Source: Phycisphaeraceae bacterium (GTDB lineage: Bacteria > Planctomycetota > Phycisphaerae > Phycisphaerales > UBA1924). From it: a stretch of 64,000 nucleotides of DNA. Positions 52,156 through 60,308 of this stretch are shown piece by piece. The number at the start of each line of letters is the position of its first letter. Position 1 is the stretch's first letter. The translations under genes and the position numbers were made by a program. The stretch covers positions 2,976,001 to 3,040,000 of the forward strand of contig JAHBWV010000001.1 in assembly GCA_019636845.1 (NCBI GenBank), in the 5' to 3' direction. The notes below the pieces were generated by a model that worked only from the letters and a program-made list of their open reading frames with translations, was not told the DNA's origin and made no database searches.

Positions 52156-54252
52156 ATGAATATCTCCCTCCAGTGGCTGAACCGCTACCTCTCCGAGCCC
52201 GTCGCCGCGTCCGAGGCAGAGGAGATCCTGACGCACGTCGGATTCCCGCTCGAATCGTCGACCGAGACCGAGCGCGGCGACTGGCTGATGGACGTCGAGG
52301 TCACGTCGAATCGGGGCGACTGCCTCTCGCACCTGGGCGTGGCGCGAGAGATCGCCGCCAAGACCGGGCGCACGCTCGTCATGCCCAGTGCCCCCCCACC
52401 GAAGCGAGCCGGGCGCGTCGGCGAGTTCCTGGCACTGGCCAACGAGACGCCCGACGCCTGCCCGAGATTCACCGCGCAGGTCATCCGCAACGTCAAGGTC
52501 GGACCGAGCCCTGCATGGATCAGAGACGCGCTCGAAGCGGTCGGTCAGCGTTCGATCAGCAACATCGTTGATGTCACCAACTTCGTCACGCTCGAACTCG
52601 GCAACCCCTGCCACGTCTTCGATCTCGACAAACTGGATGGACGTGCCCTTCGCGTGCGCTATGCGAGAAAGGGCGAGCCCCTCAAGACCCTTGACGGCAA
52701 GCAGCGCACGCTCGTCGAGACCGATCTCGTTGTCGCCGATGCTACCCGCGCCCAGTCCCTCGCAGGCGTCATCGGCGGCGCAGATTCGGAGGTCTCCGCC
52801 TCGACCGTCAACGTCGTACTCGAGATGGCGACGTGGGATCCGGCCACGATCCGCAGGGCGGCCCGACGTCTGGGGATCCGAACCGATGCGGGATACAGGT
52901 TTGAGCGAGGCGTCCACCCCGCAACCCTGGACGATGCCGCGCGCCGGGCAGGGGAACTCATCGTGCAGGTCGCGGGAGGCGAACTCGCCGAGGGAATCCT
53001 GAGCGAGGGAAGGCCCGTTCCCAAGCTACAGATCGTCGAGCTGCGCCCGTCGCGGTGTGCCGCGATCATCGGGCACGCGATCCCGGCCGGAGACATCATC
53101 GCCATGCTCCGGCGGCTCGACATCGATATCTCACAGCGCGACGAGGACACCCTGGTCTGCGAGATCCCCGCGTGGCGGATCGATCTTGAGCGCGAGATCG
53201 ATCTGATCGAAGAGGTCGCGAGGATCCGCGGCTTGGACACCATCGAAGTCTCCGAGCGTCTGCCGATCGCGATACGCCCGCCACAAGCGACCGAGCGTGC
53301 CACACGAGAGTTGACGGGCGTGCTGACGGGCATGGGGTTCTATGAGGCCGTCACGTTCACATTCGTGACCCCGGCGCAGGCCGCACCCTTCGCGGGACCG
53401 GGCGTCGGCCTTGTGAAAGTGGATGATGAGCGTCGCGGTGCTGACGGCACACTGAGGCCGAGCGTGCTGCCGGGCCTGCTGCTCTGCCGCCGCGCGAACC
53501 GGATGGCACAGGTGGAGCAGCCGGGAGGCGTGCGGCTCTTTGAGATCTCGGCGACCTTCGGGCAGGATTCGAAGGGCGAGTCTCTGGAGGCGCGCCGCCT
53601 GGGCCTGCTGCTGGACGCGCCCCTTTCCGGGAAGCGCGCCACACACGACGACCGACAGACCGCGGTGCGCATGGCGCGGGGCGCGGTCGAAGCGGTGGTA
53701 CTCGCGATGGCCGGGCCGCGTGCCCGCGTGTCGATCGAACCGAAGCAGACAGGTGTCCCCGCGTGGGAATCCGGCGCGTCCGGAACGGTCTGGATGGAGA
53801 CCGACAAGGGCCGCCGAGCCATCGGCACCCTGGGTCTCATGTCGAAGCAGACCCTCGACCTCTTCGAACTCGAACACCCTGTCGGGTGCGCCGAGCTGGA
53901 GATCGAGCCATTGCTCGCGGCGTATCCCGGCGGCAGCGCGATCGAGCCGCTCCCCGCCTTCCCTTCCATCGAGCGCGATCTCTCGCTGGTCGTCGCCGAG
54001 AACGTCCCCTGGGCAAGGTTCGAGGCCTTGCTCGCACGGATCAGCAAGGAACGCGAGATGGCGCTCCTGGAGTCGTCGCGATTCGTGGGCGTCTACCGGG
54101 GCGAGCAGGCGGGTAAGGGAAAGAAGAGCGTGACCCTCCGCATGCGATTCCGTGCCGCAGATAGAACGCTCCGCCATGAAGAGGTCGATCCACAGGTCGC
54201 TCGCGTCATCGCAGAGGCAAAGTCAGAACTCAACGCGGAACTCCGCGCATGA
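52156..54252 (+). CDS. pheT: Phenylalanyl-tRNA synthetase beta subunit, lacking the OB (B2) domain
   Basis: 698 residues, shorter than the ~790 of most bacteria. The N-terminus MNISLQWLNRYLS leads straight from ILTHVGFPLESS to the VEVTSNRGDCLSHLGVARE motif; the ~100-residue tRNA-binding OB fold normally inserted between these (EMAP-like, VGKV...HPNADKL...) is absent. The B3/B4 core is kept (ISNIVDVTNFVTLELGNPCH), the B5 region is present, and the C-terminal anticodon-binding fold (LPAFPSIERDLSLVVAEN, then FRAADRTLRHEEV) is intact. With PheS it charges tRNA-Phe. No pheS was seen here, so the subunits are encoded apart. The start has no ribosome site. Confidence 0.93.
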   Translation: MNISLQWLNRYLSEPVAASEAEEILTHVGFPLESSTETERGDWLMDVEVTSNRGDCLSHLGVAREIAAKTGRTLVMPSAPPPKRAGRVGEFLALANETPDACPRFTAQVIRNVKVGPSPAWIRDALEAVGQRSISNIVDVTNFVTLELGNPCHVFDLDKLDGRALRVRYARKGEPLKTLDGKQRTLVETDLVVADATRAQSLAGVIGGADSEVSASTVNVVLEMATWDPATIRRAARRLGIRTDAGYRFERGVHPATLDDAARRAGELIVQVAGGELAEGILSEGRPVPKLQIVELRPSRCAAIIGHAIPAGDIIAMLRRLDIDISQRDEDTLVCEIPAWRIDLEREIDLIEEVARIRGLDTIEVSERLPIAIRPPQATERATRELTGVLTGMGFYEAVTFTFVTPAQAAPFAGPGVGLVKVDDERRGADGTLRPSVLPGLLLCRRANRMAQVEQPGGVRLFEISATFGQDSKGESLEARRLGLLLDAPLSGKRATHDDRQTAVRMARGAVEAVVLAMAGPRARVSIEPKQTGVPAWESGASGTVWMETDKGRRAIGTLGLMSKQTLDLFELEHPVGCAELEIEPLLAAYPGGSAIEPLPAFPSIERDLSLVVAENVPWARFEALLARISKEREMALLESSRFVGVYRGEQAGKGKKSVTLRMRFRAADRTLRHEEVDPQVARVIAEAKSELNAELRA

Positions 54253-54343
54253 GCGGGTCGTTATCACAAATAGGGCCGGTCAACGGAAACAGATCGGTGC
54301 GAACATTTTGATCGGTGGGTGCGTCCTTTTCCCGTCTCGCGAA

Positions 54344-54349
54344 TAGGAT
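54344..54349 (+). promoter_or_regulatory. -10 box (TAGGAT) upstream of ilvE
   Basis: TAGGAT followed by TGGCACC, as at 24919. It lies 102 bases before ilvE, giving a leader that holds an 18-codon ORF. Confidence 0.4.
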
Positions 54350-54398
54350 TGGCACCGATAGGGACGTGGCCTTTCCCACCCCGATCCGGGCGGTCGGC

Positions 54399-54455
54399 AT
54401 GAGCCGATTCGCCACCGGACAGATCCGCGCGGCACGGAAGGAGCAGCATCGATGA
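54399..54455 (+). CDS. 18-codon upstream ORF overlapping the ilvE start
   Basis: Reads M-S-R-F-A-T-G-Q-I-R-A-A-R-K-E-Q-H-R then TGA; the TGA overlaps the ATG of ilvE (ATGA at 54452). It has no strong ribosome site and just one branched-chain residue (Ile), so it does not look like a classical attenuator peptide. It might couple translation of ilvE. Its last codons contain the ilvE ribosome site AAGGAG. Confidence 0.35.
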   Translation: MSRFATGQIRAARKEQHR

Positions 54456-55408
54456 CGACCGTTTCAACACGCCCAGCCACAGGAGCATCAGCCGTGCCAT
54501 CTACTGACCGCCCTTTGATCTGGGTGAACGGCGAGTTGAAGCCCAAGAGCCAGGCCATGGTGAACGTGTACGACCACGGACTGCTGTACGGCGACGGTAT
54601 CTTCGAGGGGATCAGGGTCTATCAGGGCAGGATCTTCCTCTGCAAGCAGCACATCGAGCGGCTCTGGAAGTGTGCCTCTGACATCCGCATGACAATCCCA
54701 GTCTCGAAGGACGAGATGGTCTCGATCATGCGAAAGTGCATCGAGGCGAACGGGCTCGTGGACGGGTACATCCGTCTGATCGTCACCAGAGGCGTCGGCA
54801 CGCTCGGGCTCGATCCGAGACGGTGCCCCGTCCCCGGGATCATCTGCATCGCCGACCAGATCTCGCTCTTTCCCTCGCAGATGTACGACGAGGGAATGCG
54901 CGTGGTCGTCGCGAACCGCCCGAAGACGCCGGTTGAGTGCCTCGATCCGCGGATCAAGAGTCTCAACTACCTCAACAACATCCTCGCCAAGTGCGAGGCC
55001 ATCGACTACGACTGCCACGAGGTGATCATGCTGAACCTCAACGGCGATGTCACCGAGGGTTCGGGCGACAACATCTTCATCATCAAGAACGGCGAGATCT
55101 TCACCCCACCCTCGGGCGTCGGACTCCTCGAAGGAATCACCCGCAGGTTCGTCATGGAACGCCTCGCGCCGGATTGCGGCATGAAGGTCGTCGAGAAGTC
55201 CTTCAAGCTCGATGAACTCCTGAAGGCCGATGAGATCTTCCTCACCGGGTCCGCCGCGGAGATCATCTCGGTCACGCAGGTCGACCAGCACGACGGCAAG
55301 GCCATCACCAAGACAACCCGAATCTCCCAGGGCGAAGGCCCCATCACCAATCGGCTGCGTCAGCGGTTCCGCCAGATCGTCACCTCGCCGGACGTGCCCG
55401 AGAACTGA
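54452..55408 (+). CDS. ilvE: Branched-chain amino acid aminotransferase
   Basis: 318 residues, ATG with AAGGAG upstream. Class IV PLP transaminase: YDHGLLYGDGIFEGIRVY near residue 32, the PLP lysine in DPRIKSLNYLNNILAK near 168, GDVTEGSGDNIFI near 200, and GLLEGITRRF near 225. It catalyses the final step of Val, Leu and Ile synthesis and their breakdown with 2-oxoglutarate. D-amino acid transaminase and aminodeoxychorismate lyase share the fold, but the Arg/Gly pattern and length fit IlvE. It follows pheT in the same direction with a separate promoter. Confidence 0.92.
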   Translation: MTTVSTRPATGASAVPSTDRPLIWVNGELKPKSQAMVNVYDHGLLYGDGIFEGIRVYQGRIFLCKQHIERLWKCASDIRMTIPVSKDEMVSIMRKCIEANGLVDGYIRLIVTRGVGTLGLDPRRCPVPGIICIADQISLFPSQMYDEGMRVVVANRPKTPVECLDPRIKSLNYLNNILAKCEAIDYDCHEVIMLNLNGDVTEGSGDNIFIIKNGEIFTPPSGVGLLEGITRRFVMERLAPDCGMKVVEKSFKLDELLKADEIFLTGSAAEIISVTQVDQHDGKAITKTTRISQGEGPITNRLRQRFRQIVTSPDVPEN

Positions 55409-55578
55409 TCCGCCGACGCCAGATGCCCATCAAAGTGGCCATCTCAGGCCAGCTGATACCTGATTGACTCGCACGAAGCGAGACGCATCCCTTGTAGGCA
55501 TGGCCGGATTCAGTACACTGAGTCCGTGGTTGCGGTCCGTCGTGGGGATGAGACACAACCGCGTTGGAGTGCTGCTCA

Positions 55579-58266
55579 ATGCTCGCGGTGCGTGTCTTGC
55601 GCGTCGTCTGCTCGTGCTCGCCTCTCGCAATCGTCTGCTGGACGCCCGCTCTTGCACAGCCGGTGCCAGCGGCATCAAAATCATCGGGCGTCAATCAGTC
55701 ATATGCGATCGGTGCGGAGGCACGGGAACGCACCTTCAGATTCGATGCCGGCGTTGATCTCGGGCCCGGTCTGGAGTTCGGATTCACCCGGGGCGTGCCG
55801 AGCGTCGCTGCGGACGGCTCGCCCATCGCGCCGCACCAGCCCCGCTTCGCATCGCCGATCACTATCGCGTCCGATGTCCGCGTCGAGAATGTCCGCCAGA
55901 TCAGCACCTCAACGGTCATCCTCGCGAGCGGCGTCGACGCCGATGGTGTCACCCCGATACTGGTCGTGCGGGACTCCTCGCAGCAGGTCGTCGATGTGTT
56001 CTGGTGCGCGAATGAGGATCTGCTCGTCGCCGAGCAGACGGGCATCGGTCGAACCCGCACGAATCTGGCGAGCGTCTGGCCGATCGATATCCTCGGCGGC
56101 GCATCGCCAACGAAGCGGTACGAACCGAAGTCGGGCGCCGTTTGCCATGGACTCATCGTGCTGGTGTGCAGCGTCTCGGTCTACCAGGATTTCACGGTCG
56201 GCGTCTGGCCCGTCGCTTCGACAGCGATCGTTGTCTCACAGGACAGGGGCGCGACGTGGACGCTCGCCTATGAGGACGAGCCGAGCCAGCACGGGCTCGC
56301 CCGGATCCGCGCGTGGTCGATGCAGAACTGGTGCCCGAGCGGTCCCGATTCCCGACCCACCGAAGCGTGGTTCATCACGACCGATTATCGATTCAAGCCC
56401 TTCTGCGAAGGCGGTGCGGCATATTTCCTCCGCGCCACCCGACAGTCGGCGGACGATCTCTGGACGCTGGACACCGGCACGCGCATCTACCAGACGCCCA
56501 CACCGATCACAGGCCAGCACGCCCACGCCGGAGCGGTCGTGCCGGGACCGGATGGACCGGTCGCGATCGTCTCGATCGGCGATGGACAAGCGCTCAACCG
56601 TGTCGTCAAACTCACTCCCTCGACGTTGACAGGAACCGCAAGCCCGTGGGAGAGCCAGGAGAGCTTCCACGGCTCCGAGGGAACCCCGGGGAACCAGTTT
56701 GTCGGGTGCGCACCGCTCGGTGCGACGGGCTTGGTCATACTCGGAAGCGATCTCGCGGATGAGCAGGTCATGCTCATGGATCCAACGGGCGGCTCGCCTC
56801 GACACATGCATCTCTTCGGCGGAACATGGTCCAGCGGCATCACCTCGCAGGTCTTTGTGATCCGCTCACCACGCCCGGAACTCGCCGGGCCATATTGCGC
56901 GACATACGACCCCCAGCACAACAGCACCCTCTTCCCGCCCCACGCCAGGCGCCTCCTTTATTCCGAAGACGGCCTGCGCTGGGCACAGATGCTCGCGCCG
57001 GGCGCAACGACATCCTGGACCGCCGCGATCCACGGGGATCATGTCTACGTCGATGGGGAGTTGTCCTCCGGCACGCGTCTGCGCCGCGCCACACTCCCGC
57101 GGATGCACACCGCCGCGCCGCTCGATATCTCGTCCGGCATGATGCAGCGACTCAGGCAATCGCCGACACACACGACCGGTGGAGGCGGAACCCTTGTGGC
57201 ACTGACTCGGAACGCCGAAGGGCTGTGGATGGATGGGGGCGTGGCCATCGATCCTCAGCCGCCCTGCGTCGGCCCGGTCTGGAAGGCAACCGGCTTCGCG
57301 GGAACGTTGGACACCCGCATCGGTGACATCTCACTTCTCAGCAGTCCGACGTTCGGACAGACCGCCGGGGTGCAGCGGGTCGCGATGAGATTCTGGACCA
57401 TGGGCATCCCAAGCGAACGATCCATGACAGCCCGCTTCGAGCTGAAGCCGAACGCAAGCCCACCCCTCTACACGCGCACGCTGAACAGCGTCGTGGAGCA
57501 AGAGTGGCACGCGACCACCATCGTGGGCGAGTTGCCGATCCCCGCGGGCCAGACCCCCGTGCTCAGAATCAGGTCCGGCACCGGAGTCGGCACGGAACAA
57601 TCCTTCTATCTGGCTCTCGATGCCTTCGCCGAGGGGCGTGGCTTCGTCGGGTACCCCACAAGCCCCGACACGTCTCTGGATGGAATGGGCACGGCCATGC
57701 CCGACGAGCGTGCCTGGATCTCCGGCTTCGAGCTCGCGGAAAGATGGACCGTCACGATCGCGGGACGCCTCCCCGACGATGGATGGGACCTCGCCCTCCT
57801 GAGCAGAGAAGCTCTCATCTGGCCCCTCCTCTCGCTCTGGTGCTCCGACAGAGAACGACTCGTCCTCGTTGCGGATTCTGTCAACCACACGCTCGAAGCA
57901 CGGATCATCCGCGAGAACCACATCGTCGCCACTTACACGCTCAATGAGATGGTCTGGACTCGCGGATCGTCGCTGCAGATCTCGGTCTCGCAGATCAGCC
58001 AGGATGCGCCCCTCGGCATCACTGTGGCCGGGTGCGGCATGCCCGCCCGCGATATGGCCCTTGCTTCAAACACCCAGGGCACACCCGCCCTCACACGCCC
58101 CGTCAGACAGATCCGGTTCGACGACGGCTCAGGAATCGACGGTATCGGTATGGACACGAGATGCTCCCCGATGCTCTGGTTCGGCGGCAGCATCGTCGAG
58201 CACAGGGCCTGGTCGCCTCAGCAAAGACGCGAGGCCATGAGAACGCTGCACTACCTCGCACCATGA
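55579..58266 (+). CDS. Large secreted protein with BNR-like motifs (unknown)
   Basis: 895 residues from the ATG at 55579, the first start able to encode the signal peptide (LAVRVLRVVCSCSPLAIV). The 55-430 region contains a BNR/Asp-box (VVSQDRGATWTLAYED) typical of sialidase-like beta-propellers. The rest is beta-rich, and the last ~220 residues (WTVTIAGRLPDDGWDLALLSREALIWPLLSL ... RIIRENHIVATYTL ... FGGSIVEHRAWSPQQRREAM) look like a laminin-G/concanavalin-type lectin fold. No catalytic residues can be assigned with confidence, so it may bind rather than cut glycans. Confidence 0.7.
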   Translation: MLAVRVLRVVCSCSPLAIVCWTPALAQPVPAASKSSGVNQSYAIGAEARERTFRFDAGVDLGPGLEFGFTRGVPSVAADGSPIAPHQPRFASPITIASDVRVENVRQISTSTVILASGVDADGVTPILVVRDSSQQVVDVFWCANEDLLVAEQTGIGRTRTNLASVWPIDILGGASPTKRYEPKSGAVCHGLIVLVCSVSVYQDFTVGVWPVASTAIVVSQDRGATWTLAYEDEPSQHGLARIRAWSMQNWCPSGPDSRPTEAWFITTDYRFKPFCEGGAAYFLRATRQSADDLWTLDTGTRIYQTPTPITGQHAHAGAVVPGPDGPVAIVSIGDGQALNRVVKLTPSTLTGTASPWESQESFHGSEGTPGNQFVGCAPLGATGLVILGSDLADEQVMLMDPTGGSPRHMHLFGGTWSSGITSQVFVIRSPRPELAGPYCATYDPQHNSTLFPPHARRLLYSEDGLRWAQMLAPGATTSWTAAIHGDHVYVDGELSSGTRLRRATLPRMHTAAPLDISSGMMQRLRQSPTHTTGGGGTLVALTRNAEGLWMDGGVAIDPQPPCVGPVWKATGFAGTLDTRIGDISLLSSPTFGQTAGVQRVAMRFWTMGIPSERSMTARFELKPNASPPLYTRTLNSVVEQEWHATTIVGELPIPAGQTPVLRIRSGTGVGTEQSFYLALDAFAEGRGFVGYPTSPDTSLDGMGTAMPDERAWISGFELAERWTVTIAGRLPDDGWDLALLSREALIWPLLSLWCSDRERLVLVADSVNHTLEARIIRENHIVATYTLNEMVWTRGSSLQISVSQISQDAPLGITVAGCGMPARDMALASNTQGTPALTRPVRQIRFDDGSGIDGIGMDTRCSPMLWFGGSIVEHRAWSPQQRREAMRTLHYLAP

Positions 58267-58336
58267 GCCGCACGTCGTGCCCGAGGAGCCCCCTCCACCT
58301 GACACACACGGCGCGACGATCGCGTGGTCAGTCAGA

Positions 58337-58342
58337 TACGCT
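58337..58342 (+). promoter_or_regulatory. -10 box (TACGCT), leaderless start of DUF486 gene
   Basis: TACGCT ends nine bases before the ATG at 58352 and no ribosome site is present. Confidence 0.35.
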
Positions 58343-58351
58343 TGACTCCGC

Positions 58352-58750
58352 ATGATCCAGACACTCCTCACGTCGCCGGTCTCGCGCTGGCTGGTTCCCG
58401 TGCTTCTCCTGATCGGTTCCAACGTCTTTATGACCTACGCGTGGTACTACCACCTCAAGGTCAAGACGTGGCCGCTGCTGGTAGCGATCGGCTTCTCGTG
58501 GGGGATCGCGCTCTTTGAGTACTGCCTGCAGGTGCCCGCCAACCGCATGGGTCATGTCTCGAACGGCGGCGCGTTCACAGCACCGCAACTCAAGATCATC
58601 CAGGAAGCGATCACATTGATCGTCTTCACCGCCTTCACGCTCCTGGTGCTCCGCGAGAAGCCGCGCGTGCACGACTACATCGCGATGGGCCTCATCCTGC
58701 TCGCGGTGATCGTCTCGATGATGGGAAGACGGGGCGGCGGTGGGCACTGA
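58352..58750 (+). CDS. DUF486 family membrane protein
   Basis: 132 residues with four membrane helices. The conserved pattern LLIGSNVFMTYAWYYHLK, then WGIALFEYCLQVPANRMGH and QLKIIQEAITLIVFTAFTLLVLREK is characteristic of DUF486, a small multi-drug/metabolite-transporter-like (DMT-type) family of unknown substrate. The C-terminus is Gly-rich and short. It is followed by the RND efflux genes after 145 bases. A promoter-like TACGCT is seen near the start. Confidence 0.9.
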   Translation: MIQTLLTSPVSRWLVPVLLLIGSNVFMTYAWYYHLKVKTWPLLVAIGFSWGIALFEYCLQVPANRMGHVSNGGAFTAPQLKIIQEAITLIVFTAFTLLVLREKPRVHDYIAMGLILLAVIVSMMGRRGGGGH

Positions 58751-58895
58751 AGACCGGCTCCTTCCCCATCGGTTCGTTCCTGCACACCTTCGGGGTGAAC
58801 GCCTCAGCCACAGACCGCCGCGTCTCGTTTCCGTTGGCGTACCCTTGTGACCCGAGTGTCGCGTGGATACGCGTCACAGGGGACTGCGAGGGTGT

Positions 58896-60308
58896 ATGGC
58901 CGGGCGTGCGTCAACGGGACGCGGTAGCATCTGGTTTCGGTTGCTCGTGGCGCTGGGCGCGATCGTGTGCGCAATCACGCTCTTCGGCGTGCTCGTCGCG
59001 ACAAAGCCCCGTCCAGCCAGATTAGATCGTGAGCCCCCCGTTCTCACCGTGCGGACCGTGACATTGGCCGAGGTTGAGGCGCCACGGGTGTGGGTGGGCT
59101 ACGGCACAGCAAGGGCGATGCGAGTTGCAGAGATCAGCGCGGAAGTCAGCGCGCAGGTTGTCGCGCGAGAGAGATCCATCGAACCCGGCATGCCCATCGA
59201 AGCCGGCGCAACCATCCTCTCGCTGGAACGAGGAGACTTCGAGAAGCGAGTCGCATCTTCGGACGCACGCGTGGCCGCGCTGCGCTCGCAGATCGACGGG
59301 CTGGACTCCAGCGAGCGGCGCTGGGTCGAACAGTCGCGCGTGATCGAGAACGAGATCGAGATCGTCCAGGCGGAACTCGCACGCTATCTCGACGCACGGG
59401 CCAGAGACGCCGCGAACGCCGCAGAAGTCGATGCACGCCTGCTGGTCCTGCGCCGACTTGAGCGCGAGGCCGCGGCGATCGCCCAGCAACTCGACGATGT
59501 GCCCTTCCAGCGTGCGTCTTTGAGATCCCAGTTGCTCGACCAGGAGGCGGCACTCGGCATCGCGCAGCGCGAGCTCGAACGAACACAGATCCGCAGCCCG
59601 ATCACGGGCGTGCTCCAACGCGTCGATCCACGCCCGGGCGAGTACGTCTCGGCCGGCCAGAGCGTGGCGCGCGTCGTGGATCTGAGTGTCATCGAGGCGC
59701 CTCTGCTTGCCCCCATGTCCGCGGCGTCGGACCTGCGTGTCGGCGACAAGGTCGAAGCGGCATCCGACTCGCCATCTTCACCCGTGTGGCAGGGCCGTAT
59801 CGCGCGGATCTCTCCGGAGACGGACGCGCTGAGCCGCACCATCACGCTCTACGCCGAGATCGAGCAGGACGCATCCGGCGACACCACACAGCTCCTCCGT
59901 CCCGGACAGTTTCTGGTGGCGCGGACGCAGACAGGAATCCGGTCGCGTCGCCTCGTGGTGCCGCGCCGAGCCATTGACGGCGATCGCGTGATGGTCGCGA
60001 CCGAAGACGCGGAGACACCCGGCATCATGCGGGCACGCTCTCGCGAGATACGCACGCTGTACCACCTGGACGCGTCCTTCCCCGCGCTCGACCCGCTTGA
60101 GACCCAATGGTCCGTCGTTGAGGGCGAGATCGGCCCCGGCGATATCGTGATCGTGTCGAACCTCGACGCGATCTCCCCCGGAACCCGCGTGCGAACCGCG
60201 CAGGGTCGGGACGCCCCGGATTCTGCCGCTCGCGACTCCACCTCGCCCGATCGGAGCACGCCTCGCGCAGTGCGCGGCTCGACCCGTGAGACCGGGGGTG
60301 GATCGTGA
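58896..60308 (+). CDS. RND efflux periplasmic adaptor (HlyD/AcrA-like)
   Basis: 470 residues from the ATG at 58896 (GAGGG upstream). One N-terminal membrane helix (LLVALGAIVCAITLFGVLV) is followed by barrel-sandwich, coiled-coil hairpin (about residues 110-240, with EIVQAELARYLDARARDAANAAEVDARLL) and beta-barrel parts; IRSPITGVLQRVDPRPGEYVSAGQSVA is the typical lipoyl-like return motif. The C-terminal ~50 residues are low-complexity (Ser/Arg/Thr). The stop overlaps the pump gene start (GTGA), so the two are co-translated and form a two-part efflux system; an outer-membrane channel is not present here. Confidence 0.9.
   Translation: MAGRASTGRGSIWFRLLVALGAIVCAITLFGVLVATKPRPARLDREPPVLTVRTVTLAEVEAPRVWVGYGTARAMRVAEISAEVSAQVVARERSIEPGMPIEAGATILSLERGDFEKRVASSDARVAALRSQIDGLDSSERRWVEQSRVIENEIEIVQAELARYLDARARDAANAAEVDARLLVLRRLEREAAAIAQQLDDVPFQRASLRSQLLDQEAALGIAQRELERTQIRSPITGVLQRVDPRPGEYVSAGQSVARVVDLSVIEAPLLAPMSAASDLRVGDKVEAASDSPSSPVWQGRIARISPETDALSRTITLYAEIEQDASGDTTQLLRPGQFLVARTQTGIRSRRLVVPRRAIDGDRVMVATEDAETPGIMRARSREIRTLYHLDASFPALDPLETQWSVVEGEIGPGDIVIVSNLDAISPGTRVRTAQGRDAPDSAARDSTSPDRSTPRAVRGSTRETGGGS

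Noticed and set aside
54399-54455. Classical branched-chain attenuator for ilvE
   Set aside because: The upstream peptide lacks a Leu/Ile/Val run and no terminator/antiterminator pair follows, so only a coupling role is kept as a possibility.
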